DNA of 64,000 nt from Stenotrophomonas maltophilia (GCA_002435595.1 DJBL01000023.1:1-64000), one strand, 5' to 3'. Shown: positions 7,757-17,624, counted from the first letter of the stretch. A program made the numbers and translations. Notes: generated from the letters alone by a model not told the origin.

Positions 7757-9601
7757 ATGGCGACGGATGGCTCGACTGCAGAGGGAACCGCGGGTGCCGG
7801 TGGTGCACCGCCGCCCACGCCCATCGCCGTGAGCGGCAGCAGCCCGCCGATCGGGACCCCGACCCTCGGCACCACCGCCGACGGCAAGCCTACCCGTAGC
7901 GACCTGCTCTACGACAACGGACGCGCCGGCGACGACCAGGTGCGGATCACCCGCGAACGGGTGATCGATGGCGACCAGTTCGACGACGTCATGACCGTGC
8001 ACACCGGCAACAAGGACGACGAGATCCGGCTGGGCCAGCGCCCCGATGGCGTGGTCGCCGCCACCGTCAACGGCCAGCCCTACGAGCTCACCCTGGCCGC
8101 CGACCAGGAACTGGGCGTGCGCAGCAATGGCGGCAACGACCGCATCATCGCCAGCGACACCCTGCCGGCGCTGGGCCCGGGCGTCGATCCGTTCTACGTG
8201 CAGGTCAGGGACGGCGGCAACAGCGTCCGCGTGGACATGGACGTGCAGGGCGGGGACGGCAGCGACGTCATCATCACCGGACGGGGCAATGACCGGGTCG
8301 ACGGCGGCAAAGGCGACGATGTGATCCTCACCGGCGCCGGTCGCGATGATGTGTTCGGCGGCGATGGCAACGACCGCATCGATGCCGGCGACGGCAATGA
8401 CGTGGTCTACGGCGGCAACCACGACGACCGCATCCGTGGCGGTCGCGGCAATGATTACCTGGAAGGCGGCCAGGGCAACGACACCCTCGATGGCGGCGAG
8501 GGCCGTGACGTGCTCTCCGGCGGGCTGGGCAACGACACCCTGCGCGGTGGCGCCGAGATCGACCGCGTTTTCGCCGGGGCCGGTACCGATACGGTACATA
8601 ACAGTGGCAGCCGCGACGTGGTCTATGGCCGGGCCGGCGAGGACACGCTGACGGCCGCGCGCGGTGCCGGCAACCGCCTCGTCGATGCAGGCGCACATGA
8701 CCCCTCGCTGGGTGCGAGCATCACCGTGACCGGCTCCGATGCCTTCCGCCAGCGCGTGGAGGCCGACCTGGAACAGATGCGCGGCTCGCCGGCCGGCCGC
8801 GAAATGCTGGGCGCGCTGGACCGGGCCGCGGCGGCGCCGCCGGTGGGTAAGGGCAATGCGGTGACCATCGCCGAACTGGCCAACGAAGCCAACGGCGCGG
8901 CCGGCGGCCATCCCACGGCACCGGGGCAGGGGCTGAACACCACTGACGAGATGTTCCTGCGGCCGGACCCGACCACCGGCGCGCTGGTGGCCGGTGCTGG
9001 AGCGCCGGCGATGGTGCATTACAACCCCAGTTTCCACAGCGACTATTTCCCGGTACCCGGCGCGGTGCTGCACCACGAGCTGTCGCACGCCTACAACGTG
9101 GTCAACGGCACCCTGCAGCCGGACCTCTACCAGGGCAACGACGTCGACGGCCGCAGCAACCAGGTCGGGCAATGGGAGCGCCAGGCCGTGGGCCTGCCGC
9201 ATGACGGCGGCCGTTACGATTTCGACAACAACCCCGCCACGCCGCCCACCCAGGCCAACCCGGCACCGTTGACCGAGAATGCCGTCCGCAGCGAGATGGG
9301 CCTGCCGCAGCGGACCCAGTACAGCAACGGCGCGGGCGACATGGTCGGCCCCGGCCAGCCCCACGCGGCACCGTCCAGTCCACACAACCACGGTCCCGGC
9401 CACGCGCAGGGCGCGCATCTGGATTCCCTCTTCGACGCGGCCCGTCGTGGCGACCAAGCCGACCTGGGCAAGGCCCTCACCGGCCTGATGGAAAGCGAGC
9501 AGGGCAGGGAGTTCCAGCAACGCATGGACCAGGCCAACCAGCACCAGTCGGCCGCGCCGGAGCATGCCGCCGAGCGCAACGAGCCGGTGATGGAGCGCTG
9601 A
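7757..9601 (+). CDS. RTX-repeat protein with M91-type zinc metallopeptidase motif
   Basis: The 614-residue protein has three parts. The first 150 residues are Gly/Pro/Thr-rich. About residues 175-300 hold a run of calcium-binding nonapeptides of the GGxGxDxLx type (GGDGNDRIDAGDGNDVVYGG, GGRGNDYLEGGQGNDTLDGG). The C-terminal half carries HHELSHAYN (about residue 440) and, 40 residues on, WERQAVGLP, matching the HExxH and downstream Glu of M91 peptidases, the family of the enteropathogenic effector NleD. RTX repeats usually mark type I secretion, but no ABC exporter genes are nearby and there is no signal peptide. The ATG at 7757 follows a strong GGGAGG; an upstream ATG at 7736 has no such site. 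The joining of RTX repeats to an M91 domain is notable. Confidence 0.8.
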   Translation: MATDGSTAEGTAGAGGAPPPTPIAVSGSSPPIGTPTLGTTADGKPTRSDLLYDNGRAGDDQVRITRERVIDGDQFDDVMTVHTGNKDDEIRLGQRPDGVVAATVNGQPYELTLAADQELGVRSNGGNDRIIASDTLPALGPGVDPFYVQVRDGGNSVRVDMDVQGGDGSDVIITGRGNDRVDGGKGDDVILTGAGRDDVFGGDGNDRIDAGDGNDVVYGGNHDDRIRGGRGNDYLEGGQGNDTLDGGEGRDVLSGGLGNDTLRGGAEIDRVFAGAGTDTVHNSGSRDVVYGRAGEDTLTAARGAGNRLVDAGAHDPSLGASITVTGSDAFRQRVEADLEQMRGSPAGREMLGALDRAAAAPPVGKGNAVTIAELANEANGAAGGHPTAPGQGLNTTDEMFLRPDPTTGALVAGAGAPAMVHYNPSFHSDYFPVPGAVLHHELSHAYNVVNGTLQPDLYQGNDVDGRSNQVGQWERQAVGLPHDGGRYDFDNNPATPPTQANPAPLTENAVRSEMGLPQRTQYSNGAGDMVGPGQPHAAPSSPHNHGPGHAQGAHLDSLFDAARRGDQADLGKALTGLMESEQGREFQQRMDQANQHQSAAPEHAAERNEPVMER

Positions 9602-9609
9602 ACACTCCC

Positions 9610-10308
9610 ATGCACATGCCCCGCACGCCAGCGCTGCCCGCGCCATCCCAAACACCGGCAGCGCTCATCCGCTACCTCAAGCGGTCAGCGCTGCCTGCGC
9701 TGCTGCTTGGCATCTCCATGTCCGGCTGCAGCCACAGCCAACCAGTCGAAGGAACGGTCAGACCCGCCATGCAGCACGACGCCATCACGCCTACCGACCG
9801 GCCCGCCCAGGCAGACGCCACCGCCCAGGCCGCGGCCATTGCCGCGCAGTTCCGCTACTACACCGACAACCGTTTGCTGGATTTCCGCTACACCCTCACC
9901 AACCACAGCGCCGAACCGCTGGCCGTGTTCGATCGCGGCAACCTCGGCCGGACGCTCGATGCCGTTGGCCCGACCGGAAAGGTGGCGCGGCCCAGCATCA
10001 GCATCGACAACGGCGATGTCACGTTGAGCTTCCAGGCCACCGTGGATGACGGAGCGCGCCTGCTTGCCCTCGAACTCGCGCCGAAGGGCAGGGTGCAGGT
10101 GGAAGCCTGGGAGCCGCTGCCGGGCAGTGAGACGATCAAGCGCGTACGCGTCTGCGTACCGGTCGCGCCGATGCGCGCCGGGCGGTTCGAAGGCGGCATC
10201 GATACCCGTGACGGCCTGGTGCGGATCGCAACCGACGCGCCCAACCTCGACCTGGTATGCAGTGCCTGGGTGAACATCGCCGAAGGCGCGTCCGATTGGA
10301 CCGACTGA
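9610..10308 (+). CDS. Putative lipoprotein, function unknown
   Basis: The frame gives 232 residues beginning MHMPRTPALPAPSQ, with a hydrophobic segment LPALLLGISMSGC around residues 29-41 whose end fits a lipobox (SMSGC). The mature region forms a beta-rich domain of about 150 residues (FRYTLTNHSAEPLAVFDRGN) resembling an immunoglobulin-like fold, with two late cysteines. It begins 8 bp after the RTX-protease stop, so it is probably in the same transcript; a role as periplasmic partner or protector is inference. Two ATGs (9610, 9616) are possible and neither has a clear ribosome-binding site. Confidence 0.65.
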   Translation: MHMPRTPALPAPSQTPAALIRYLKRSALPALLLGISMSGCSHSQPVEGTVRPAMQHDAITPTDRPAQADATAQAAAIAAQFRYYTDNRLLDFRYTLTNHSAEPLAVFDRGNLGRTLDAVGPTGKVARPSISIDNGDVTLSFQATVDDGARLLALELAPKGRVQVEAWEPLPGSETIKRVRVCVPVAPMRAGRFEGGIDTRDGLVRIATDAPNLDLVCSAWVNIAEGASDWTD

Positions 10309-10361
10309 GCAAGCGTTCGCCTGCGCGCGAGCAGCCCCCACACCATCAAAGGAACTGACCG

Positions 10362-10973
10362 ATGACTGCAAGGACGCAATACCCGTGTTTCCTGCTTGCC
10401 GCAGTGGCATCCGGCCTGGCCGCGCTCAGCGCAGGCGCAGCGCCGCCGGCCAGCAGCCCCACCGAGGCGGACGCCCGCCGCGCCGCGCAGGCCGTGCTGC
10501 AGATGATCCCGGGCGATGACATCGAACACAGCTTTCGCCCGTTGGCCGTACGCGTGGCCGACCTCGACCGCGATGGTGTCCCGGAGATCGTGCACTTCTA
10601 CAGCAGCACCTACACCGGTGGCAGCTTCGAGCAGAGCAGTGAGTTGGTGGTGATGACCCGGCTGGGCAAGGACGACCGACGCGGCATCAATCCCCATCCC
10701 GGCAACACCATCGATGACCAGGATTACGCGGCCATCCGCGCCGCCGGCTACGGCCAGGACGCCAGCGTGCACATCCCTGGCGAGTTCCGCCGGCTGGTCG
10801 TCGACGGGCAGCAGATCAAGGTAACGTTCCAGGCACGCGACGGTTCCACCTACTGCCACGCCAAGGCCCGGGCAACGAGGGGCGAGCCGTGTCCTGTCGC
10901 CGGGGAGCACACGTGGAGATGGCGCTGGACGCCGGGGAAGCTGGTGCGTGTGTCACCGGCCCCATCCGTTTGA
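10362..10973 (+). CDS. Exported protein, function unknown
   Basis: The 203-residue product starts MTARTQYPCFLLAAVASGLA with a signal peptide ending at about AGA-AP. The mature protein contains VADLDRDGVPEIVHFYSSTY, an Asp-rich loop reminiscent of FG-GAP or VCBS-type calcium sites, and two cysteines near the C-terminus (TYCHAKA, EPCPVA). The ATG follows AAAGGAACTGACCG. It lies 53 bp after the lipoprotein gene and may belong to the same operon as the RTX-protease. Confidence 0.65.
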   Translation: MTARTQYPCFLLAAVASGLAALSAGAAPPASSPTEADARRAAQAVLQMIPGDDIEHSFRPLAVRVADLDRDGVPEIVHFYSSTYTGGSFEQSSELVVMTRLGKDDRRGINPHPGNTIDDQDYAAIRAAGYGQDASVHIPGEFRRLVVDGQQIKVTFQARDGSTYCHAKARATRGEPCPVAGEHTWRWRWTPGKLVRVSPAPSV

Positions 10974-11285
10974 AGTAGCCCCGTCCTCATCGTTGATGGC
11001 GATGCGGGTGTGGCGGCGGACCCAGGCAGACAGCGTGGCAAGATCGTGTTGGATGCTGTGTGGATGGGCGCTGATTTCCAACAGGATGTGCGCTTGTTCC
11101 GCTAACAGGCGCACATCGTAGTGCCAGGCGACGGAGTCTCCTGGCTCGGTGCCCGTCAGGCGCAACTCGTTTGGCTGAGGAAGCGCGGAGAACGTTGCAA
11201 GGGTGCTGATCGTGGCGGTGATCTCTGCGAGGTGCGCGGCACGTCACTACTGGTTGAGGAGCACGGTCTCGAGCTCTGCTGTCAT
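10953..11285 (-). pseudogene. Small ORF interrupted by two tandem stops
   Basis: Reading leftward from an ATG at 11285, the frame gives MTAELETVLLNQ, then TAG and TGA in succession at 11244-11249, then about 95 further codons with convincing protein-like composition (RLTGTEPGDSVAWHYDVRLL, HSIQHDLATLSAWVRRHTRI). The only in-frame initiator after the stops is a TTG at 11165 with no good ribosome-binding site. The ORF follows the GmrSD-like gene on the same strand after about 85 bp. It may be a decayed accessory gene, two very small genes, or an alternative-start product. The family is not recognised. Confidence 0.4.
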
Positions 11286-11370
11286 CAGGGAAGCTTTCTC
11301 AACCTTTCACGTGCAACACTGAGGGGATGCCGCAAGCGGCCCCCCTCAGGTCACCTACCCTGGCGCAGCT

Positions 11371-13413
11371 TCAATGCGCGCTGCTGTGCGCCGAGGGTTT
11401 TGCATCCCTCACCACGGCCAGAGGCTGGTTGAATTTCTCGACCATCCGTCCGACATTTCGCCCATCCAGCTTGGCCTCGTAGAAGTCGCCCTTGCGCACG
11501 CGTTCGGCCAACGGGCCATACAGGTAGGGCAGCCACTCGGCCACATCCGCATCATCGGGGAGCAGCTCGAACGACCAGTACTTCTGCGCATGCCGCAGCA
11601 TCGCGATGCCGCGCGCAGTGATTTCCACCACCGTCCATGTTTTGCAGATCTGCGCTATCTGCTGCTCGGAATAACTGCCGTACTGGTAGCGACTGACCTT
11701 ATCCTTGCCGTCCGCCGAGCGGAACGGATGATTGGACAGTTCCGAGTTGAACGAGCCGGACAGCATCAACAGGTTGCCGAGCGACCCGGCAACGCCCGTC
11801 AGCGCCTGCTCCTTGTTGCGGCCTTCAGCCCTGATCTGGCTCTTCCAAGCGGAACCCGGCTTTTGCGGATACACATGTTCGACCGAATCGGACCAGTGGA
11901 ATCGCTCCCACGGCTGCCGATCCGGCCGACCGCGCTTGCCGCGCAGCCTGTCCTCCCAAGCCAGCACGACCAGCTTCCCGAACTGCCAGCCGTAGAACCC
12001 GTTGCCCTTTTTCTTATTGAACCTGTCGTTGATGGCCGCCTGCACATGCCCTCTGCTGAAGTACCCCCGCCATGGGAACATCGGCTGCGTATAGGTGACC
12101 TCCTCTTCCTCATCAACACCGGACACATTGTCCACCAGCGACCGTATGTGGCGGCCAGCCAACTGGAGCGCCGCGGTGGCGTCGTCAGGCGAGGCGAGGG
12201 CAGGATCCGAGGCAATCACGCGCGTGCCCGGCGTTGCCAGTGCGTGCGCGGACAGGCTGAACTCGCTCTTGCCGATGTGCGCCGGCCTGCCACTGGCCTG
12301 GATCGCCAGAACGCCAAAGCGCTCGGCTTCCCAGACGAGCTGGGCGAAGGCGTCCGCCCAGCCCGTATCCTCCGACGGATGCGAAAGCAGTTTGGGGTAC
12401 TTCCTGGCCAAGCGTACCAAGGCCCAAAGCAGTACGGGCTTGGCTGCCGCGTGCGCGGTCCGGTAAAGCGCATGCATTCGCTCGGCCACCTTCGGCGGCA
12501 GTCGTGCCGGCTCGTTGATCAGGTGCCAACACGCGGCAGCGTGCTCCAAGCTCCGGACATACTCCAGAATGCTGTCGCAGCTTGCGGTGCGCTTGGTCGA
12601 GAACTCCTCATCGAACAGGCGCGCATTGAGCCAATCGGCCACGCGCTCCACGCGGAACCAGCCTGACGCATGGGCAGACAGGAAGTCGTCATCGGCCAGC
12701 AGGCTGTCGCCCGCGCCGAGGCTGGCATACACCTCCTTCCAACACCGATGAACCTCGTCCGTCGTCTGCCGGGCGCGTTGCGGATCGCTCTCCTGCGAAG
12801 CAAGATAGATCAGGCGGTTCTTCAGCTTTTCCAAGGTACTCAAGGGCCGGCCGCGATTATTGATCGTCTCGAAGGCCACATGGATGTCGAACTCGGGCCT
12901 AATGGTGAGCACAAACAGCTTCAGGCGCTTGCGCAACGCATCAATGTAGCTGGCGCGAAGACCATCGTCGGCGAGCCCGACCGCCAGGGCATGGAAGTGC
13001 TCCCAGGCGTTGCCAAGATTGCGCGCATAGTAGGAGCGATCCCGGGCAACCGCGGCGCCGAGCTGCTTCTGACGCAATGCGTGGAAGTCGTAGCTATTCT
13101 GAAGTACGTCGTTGTTTCGGAAGGCAATCGGGTATGCATCGTCCCCGAGTGCGGACAGCAGCAACGCAATTGTCACCATCCGCTGCTGGCCGTCTATCAA
13201 CTCGCTCGGCTCACCATCGGCGACGTCGGTGATCATGATCGACCCGGTGTAATGCTGTGCCGCGTCCCGGCTGACCACGCTCGTCAGATCATCCCACAGC
13301 GCATTCCACTGCTCCTCGCGCCACGCGTAGCCGCGCTGAAACTCCGGTACCACCAATGGCGTGCGTTTGGTGATCTGTTCGACCGTGAAAAGGTCTGCCT
13401 TGCTGAAGCCCAT
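11371..13413 (-). CDS. GmrSD-like restriction protein (DUF262-DUF1524 single chain)
   Basis: The 680-residue protein begins with a DUF262 module: FQRGYAWREEQWNALWDDL near residue 24 and the DGQQR signature near residue 75, used for nucleotide-dependent DNA recognition. A helical middle follows. A DUF1524 HNH-type region shows the VEHVYPQKP motif near residue 545, with NLLMLSGSFNSELSNHPF downstream. This is the order of fused GmrS-GmrD type IV restriction enzymes, which cleave DNA carrying modified cytosines and act against phage. The ATG at 13413 gives the family-typical start. A short broken ORF follows on the same strand. Domain assignment is firm; the modified base it recognises is unknown. 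Confidence 0.8.
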   Translation of the reverse strand: MGFSKADLFTVEQITKRTPLVVPEFQRGYAWREEQWNALWDDLTSVVSRDAAQHYTGSIMITDVADGEPSELIDGQQRMVTIALLLSALGDDAYPIAFRNNDVLQNSYDFHALRQKQLGAAVARDRSYYARNLGNAWEHFHALAVGLADDGLRASYIDALRKRLKLFVLTIRPEFDIHVAFETINNRGRPLSTLEKLKNRLIYLASQESDPQRARQTTDEVHRCWKEVYASLGAGDSLLADDDFLSAHASGWFRVERVADWLNARLFDEEFSTKRTASCDSILEYVRSLEHAAACWHLINEPARLPPKVAERMHALYRTAHAAAKPVLLWALVRLARKYPKLLSHPSEDTGWADAFAQLVWEAERFGVLAIQASGRPAHIGKSEFSLSAHALATPGTRVIASDPALASPDDATAALQLAGRHIRSLVDNVSGVDEEEEVTYTQPMFPWRGYFSRGHVQAAINDRFNKKKGNGFYGWQFGKLVVLAWEDRLRGKRGRPDRQPWERFHWSDSVEHVYPQKPGSAWKSQIRAEGRNKEQALTGVAGSLGNLLMLSGSFNSELSNHPFRSADGKDKVSRYQYGSYSEQQIAQICKTWTVVEITARGIAMLRHAQKYWSFELLPDDADVAEWLPYLYGPLAERVRKGDFYEAKLDGRNVGRMVEKFNQPLAVVRDAKPSAHSSAH

Positions 13414-13942
13414 CCTGCTCGATCCTTGATGCCGGGAAAGCAGGAATCATAGAACCTTTCACGGCATCGGACGACACCCTGCAATGAAACGTTGGGAGCA
13501 TGCGAAATGGGCGGGGCAGGGCGGTCTCATCCGATCCGGCTCGCGATGGTGCAGGCCGCCCCGGAGGAGCTCCCAACCCCATCTGGAGTCAGGGAAATCC
13601 CGACATTGCAACGCGCCCTCCGGCGCTATGATTGGCAGCCGGTCCAATCTGCCGCACCCCAGGTCACCGCAATGGATATGCAGGTGGATGTCACCCACGC
13701 CAATGCAACCTCGGCCAGCCCCACAATCTTGGCGCACAGCTGGCTCTACCCGCAGATACAGCGAGGGGCCGGGCAGAGCATCCATCCAAAGACGTCCCGC
13801 TCCCAAAAGTGGGGGCGCGGTCATGGGATGCTGGCAGCCGCGGTCGGCCTGCTCTCTGCAGGACTATCCACCCGTCTCCTCGTGGTCGAGATTGCAACCG
13901 CGCGCGCGTTCGAACGTATACGAACATATTTTTGAGGACGCT
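13414..13942. other. Gap with divergent promoter region
   Basis: These 529 bases lie between the leftward GmrSD-like gene and the rightward membrane protein. A frame continuous with the latter runs from an ATG at 13484, but its translation is Arg/Pro/Ser-rich and unlike a protein. The right part, 13905-13925, contains an imperfect repeat, TTCGAACGTATACGAA, ahead of an AT-rich stretch and a GAGG ribosome-binding sequence. No RNA gene or mobile element end was recognised. Confidence 0.45.
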
Positions 13943-15226
13943 TTGAACACCATTCTTCTTGTCACCATCGCCATTCTGCTCATCGCAGGCGCCTCGTTCA
14001 TTATCATCCGCCGAAACGCAGCCGGCGCCCGGATTGAAGCCAGTGAGGCCAGTCGCACTGCGTCACCTTCGGTCGGCATGCCGGGGGCGAACACCGACCT
14101 GGGCTGTGACTTCGCTCTGTTTGACGACAACGGAATGAGCCTGCTTGAATGCAGGGAGATCGAGCGCATCCCGGCGCGAACGCACGCCCTCGATTCGTCA
14201 GGTAGTGGCATCGAACGGGTCAAGCATCTTGCAGCTGATCTGTTCAAGGGTGCTGCCAGCGTTCCCGGCAGGACCGTCGAGGTAGTTTTCAAGCCCGAGA
14301 TCCAGAAGGGACTCACAGAGGGCACTTACTCATTGATGAGGACCAAGTCGGGAGAGATCCTCGCCGATGCGGTCGACTCGTCCAACAAGCTGGTCGGAAA
14401 GGCCCGGCTGATGCAGGGCGGGAAGGCCAAGCAGCTTGCCGGCGGTGCCTTCCAGCTCGTCAGTATCGCCGTCGCTCAATCCCACCTGGCAGACATCGAG
14501 AAGAGCCTTGGCGTCATCAAGGACTCTATCGCAGAAGTGATTGAACGGCAGGAGAACGAGGACAAGGCTCGAATCACAGGCGCATTCGACTACATCAGGG
14601 AGATTGCCTCGCACATGCGGGAACTGCGCTGTCCGGATGAGTTGCCCCAGCACAAGATGAACGCCATCGAAGGCGTCATCAAGGATTCCTACGCGTGGCG
14701 CAACAAGCTGGAGGAAGACATGTCCTCGCTGATTCGGCAGATTTCGACCTTGAGCGACTCGGACACCTTCGGAACCGGCGACACGTTCAACAAGCTCAAG
14801 GGCCTTATCGAGCGTGTGAGGCCTCTGCTGGCGCGACGCGAACTGTTTCTCAACCTCGCCTCGGCCCTTGACTTCGTGACCGCCTATCTCGATCCGGTGC
14901 AGCGAAACTACTCACGCCTCTCGGTGAACGAGGAGCTCTGGAGCGCTCTCCTGGAGCAGTTCAGTAAAGCCGTTTCTGCCCGGGATGCCGCGCTGCTGGG
15001 CAAGGCATTCTGGAACTCGGGTGAGACTCTGCAGTTGCGCAAGGATAAGCTGAGGTCCATGACATCCGACTATCACCGGCTCGGTAATGACCAGCAGGCC
15101 AGCTACCTGCAGGTGCGACACGCACTGAATGCGAGTATGTCCCGCCTTATTGATCCCAGTGGCAACGTCCGGATCGCGATCGCATTCGATGGCCAAGGCG
15201 GCGTCGGTAGTGCAGCCATCCTCTAG
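13943..15226 (+). CDS. Membrane-anchored protein, function unknown
   Basis: The proposed product is 427 residues from a TTG at 13943, chosen because GAGG lies five bases upstream and the protein then opens with one clear membrane helix (NTILLVTIAILLIAGASFIII). The rest is a hydrophilic, largely helical cytoplasmic domain: a beta-rich part (RTVEVVFKPEIQKGLTEGTY), a Gly/Lys stretch, and long helices with coiled-coil character (DIEKSLGVIKDSIAEVIERQ). I do not recognise the family. It is divergent from the GmrSD-like gene, so a defence-related role is possible but unsupported. Confidence 0.65.
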   Translation: MNTILLVTIAILLIAGASFIIIRRNAAGARIEASEASRTASPSVGMPGANTDLGCDFALFDDNGMSLLECREIERIPARTHALDSSGSGIERVKHLAADLFKGAASVPGRTVEVVFKPEIQKGLTEGTYSLMRTKSGEILADAVDSSNKLVGKARLMQGGKAKQLAGGAFQLVSIAVAQSHLADIEKSLGVIKDSIAEVIERQENEDKARITGAFDYIREIASHMRELRCPDELPQHKMNAIEGVIKDSYAWRNKLEEDMSSLIRQISTLSDSDTFGTGDTFNKLKGLIERVRPLLARRELFLNLASALDFVTAYLDPVQRNYSRLSVNEELWSALLEQFSKAVSARDAALLGKAFWNSGETLQLRKDKLRSMTSDYHRLGNDQQASYLQVRHALNASMSRLIDPSGNVRIAIAFDGQGGVGSAAIL

Positions 15227-15905
15227 TGCGCCTTACGGGCAGGAATGTCAGAGACAAAGCGACGGCAGGCGAGATCGATGCTAGGACCAGCGTGAGTGTC
15301 GGTTCTCCCAATTGTTGTCATCCAGATTAGGCCAAGATAATCAGTGGGTTGGCGGAGTCTACACTGATGAACAGCCCGGGGCAGTTGCCGAGCTGCAGTG
15401 AAACGACACGATCTTGGCAAATATTGTCGGGAACTGACACCATCTAGGGTCGGCAACTATGTGCAGACCTGGGCAAATCCGCAAGGACCTGGGTGCCGTA
15501 GCTTCCTGCCCTTGGGATAGCGGACCGGCGAGGATTTGGTTGCAGTAGCCTCCACTCGCCATAGACATCGGGCAGGGGTGTACGTCCGCTGGGACAAGGT
15601 ACGCAGAGGCGCAAATTTGTAATCTGGCGTGACGATGTGCGCTTCTTGGCGAAGAGCGAGCTTCCTTCATCACCCTCGCAACGTTGCTGAGGCTTGCCTA
15701 AGGGTTAGGCGTCAAGCCGTCCTTCATCCTGGGTAGCGCAGGGTACTGACCGCGCCGGGACTGCCCCGGGGCGCCTGAATACACCTGTCAGGCCCCTGGG
15801 CTTTGCTAAGTAGAAGTACCGGTCGGCCCACAGTGCCTTTGCGGTGGTGGGGGCGGTTTGGCGCGCGGAGACTGGCATCCACCGAGGCCGTTCAGGGAAT
15901 CGCAG
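15227..15905. other. Gene-poor gap
   Basis: Nearly 680 bases hold no credible gene. Short frames here have erratic composition. Around 15611-15640 there is an AT-richer patch, GCAAATTTGTAATCTGGCG, that looks unlike its surroundings and could be a remnant mobile-element end, but I cannot match it to a known one. The right end should contain the promoter of the lipoprotein at 15906. Confidence 0.4.
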
Positions 15906-17624
15906 ATGGCGACCAGGATCCGGGACGTAGCTCCCACTGTTTGTTTGGCTGTGGTCATGCTGCTGGTGCTTCCCGCATGCAGCCGCGAGAGCACGAGCGA
16001 AAACCACACCTCGGCGGCCGAGGCCTCCCGCCCCGTCGTCCAGCCGGCGCCAACGCTGCCTAACATGCCTCCCCCCAATCCGTGGCTGGCGGACAGTGTC
16101 TACCCGACCTCCCACTTCAATCCAGCGGCCACCGATTCGGTGCTAATCGCGGGGCCGGTGGGTAGCCGAAACCTCACCGCGGCGGATGTGGCGACCGTGC
16201 CCACCCTGGTAACCTCCAATCCCACCATGAAGCGCGTGGGCGGGGAGGTGATCGCCTTTGCCAGCGGTGCGGTGGGAGTGCAGAAGATTCGGGTGACCGG
16301 CGATGCCTTTGAAGCCGTGGGAGGGCTGCTTCCTTACCCGGGCTTCGAAACGTCCGCCGCGATGGCGACACCGGCCGCGCTCGATGCTGCGCTGACGCAG
16401 CTCGACGCTGCTTATCGTGCCAAGGACGAGACGAAGATCCTCGGCGCGCTGAAGGGCCTGGGCGCCGCTGGCCTCAACATGGAAAGCGGTATCAACGGCG
16501 TGTACAACCTGTTTGATCGAGACGGCAATCACTACTGCGTCTACGGTGGCACCCACGTGCTGAAGACAACCGATGGCAACGTGGTCGGTGACCCGCCGCG
16601 GATCGTCAAGACCGCCGATGTCGCCAAGGGGCTGCCCGCAGACGTCGCCAAGTCGGTTACCCGCATCATCGGGCTGAACATGACCTACGACGGCTTCCTG
16701 GCTGCTGCTGCTCCCGGTGCATTGGTCGTCCTGGACCGGGACCTGAATGTGAAGGCGTCGGTGACGTTCAACGGCGAGGCAGTCGACAACAGCATCGTCA
16801 TCGATGAGAACAACGGCATCTATGTGGTCACCGAGAAGCACATGAACAAGGTGATCTGGAATGGAACGACGCTGTCCACCGATGAGAAGGACGGGGCATG
16901 GTCGTCTCCCTACGATTCCATGCCCGGCGAAAAGGCATTGGCGATGGGCGCGATTTCCCGGGGTTCGGGCACCACCCCGACGTTGATGGGGTTCGGCAGC
17001 GACCCGGACAAGCTCATCGTGATTGCCGATGCTGCTGAAACCGGCAGCAACGCGGTGGCGTTCTGGCGGGACGCGATTCCGGCAGGCTTCAAGCAGAAGC
17101 CCGGAACGCAGTCCAACCGCATCGCCGACCAGATCCGGATCGACATCAGCCAGATGACCATCGAACCGTCCCCCAATGTGCTCGGCTATGGCGTTGCATT
17201 CCTCAACAGCACGTATCCAAAGCCGCTTCCGGCCGGCCCGGGAAATGCGTTTACCGGCGGCATCACCCGGCCAGCACCGATGGGCATACAGAAGTTCATC
17301 TGGAACCCGGACAAGGACGCGTTCGAGAAGGCCTGGATCAACCATGAGGTCGACAACACCGACATCATGGTGCCGGTAGTCTCAGCCGCCACGGGGCTGC
17401 TGTACGCAGCGCACAAGGACAAGGACAAGGGTGTCTATCAGTATCTCGGCCTCGACTGGTCGACGGGCGAGATCAAGTCGCGCTGGACGTTCCCTGATGA
17501 TAGTCGTCGCTGGAATGCATTGGGTGGCATCACCACCATCATGGAGAATGGTGACCTGATGATAGGCGGGGTGTTCACCGTAAAGCAGCTCAAGATTGGC
17601 GGTCGTGCCGAACAATCGCATTAG
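15906..17624 (+). CDS. Large lipoprotein, possible beta-propeller
   Basis: From the ATG at 15906 the product is 572 residues. It opens with MATRIRDVAPTVCLAVVMLL and a lipobox VLPAC, so it is an exported lipoprotein. Repeated blade-like strands follow: GVYNLFDRDGNHYCVYGGTH, GALVVLDRDLNVKASVTFNG and YQYLGLDWSTGEIKSRWTFP, suggesting a propeller fold. The family is one of uncharacterised exported proteins. It is followed at once, on the same strand, by a broken arylsulfatase, and the two were probably an operon; a role in sulfated-substrate use is inference from that pairing. Confidence 0.75.
   Translation: MATRIRDVAPTVCLAVVMLLVLPACSRESTSENHTSAAEASRPVVQPAPTLPNMPPPNPWLADSVYPTSHFNPAATDSVLIAGPVGSRNLTAADVATVPTLVTSNPTMKRVGGEVIAFASGAVGVQKIRVTGDAFEAVGGLLPYPGFETSAAMATPAALDAALTQLDAAYRAKDETKILGALKGLGAAGLNMESGINGVYNLFDRDGNHYCVYGGTHVLKTTDGNVVGDPPRIVKTADVAKGLPADVAKSVTRIIGLNMTYDGFLAAAAPGALVVLDRDLNVKASVTFNGEAVDNSIVIDENNGIYVVTEKHMNKVIWNGTTLSTDEKDGAWSSPYDSMPGEKALAMGAISRGSGTTPTLMGFGSDPDKLIVIADAAETGSNAVAFWRDAIPAGFKQKPGTQSNRIADQIRIDISQMTIEPSPNVLGYGVAFLNSTYPKPLPAGPGNAFTGGITRPAPMGIQKFIWNPDKDAFEKAWINHEVDNTDIMVPVVSAATGLLYAAHKDKDKGVYQYLGLDWSTGEIKSRWTFPDDSRRWNALGGITTIMENGDLMIGGVFTVKQLKIGGRAEQSH

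Noticed and set aside
8260..8560. Short tandem DNA repeats that could suggest a CRISPR or satellite array
   Set aside because: The periodicity is 27 bp and in frame, encoding RTX nonapeptides; repeats are degenerate and there are no spacers.
7508..9655. A 715-codon open frame on the - strand
   Set aside because: It mirrors the RTX-repeat gene; the Val/Ala/His-rich repeats are the antisense of the Gly/Asp nonapeptides.
13484..13942. N-terminal extension of the membrane protein at 13943
   Set aside because: The open frame continues upstream but its translation is Arg/Pro/Ser-rich; the TTG with GAGG and a membrane helix right after it is the better start.
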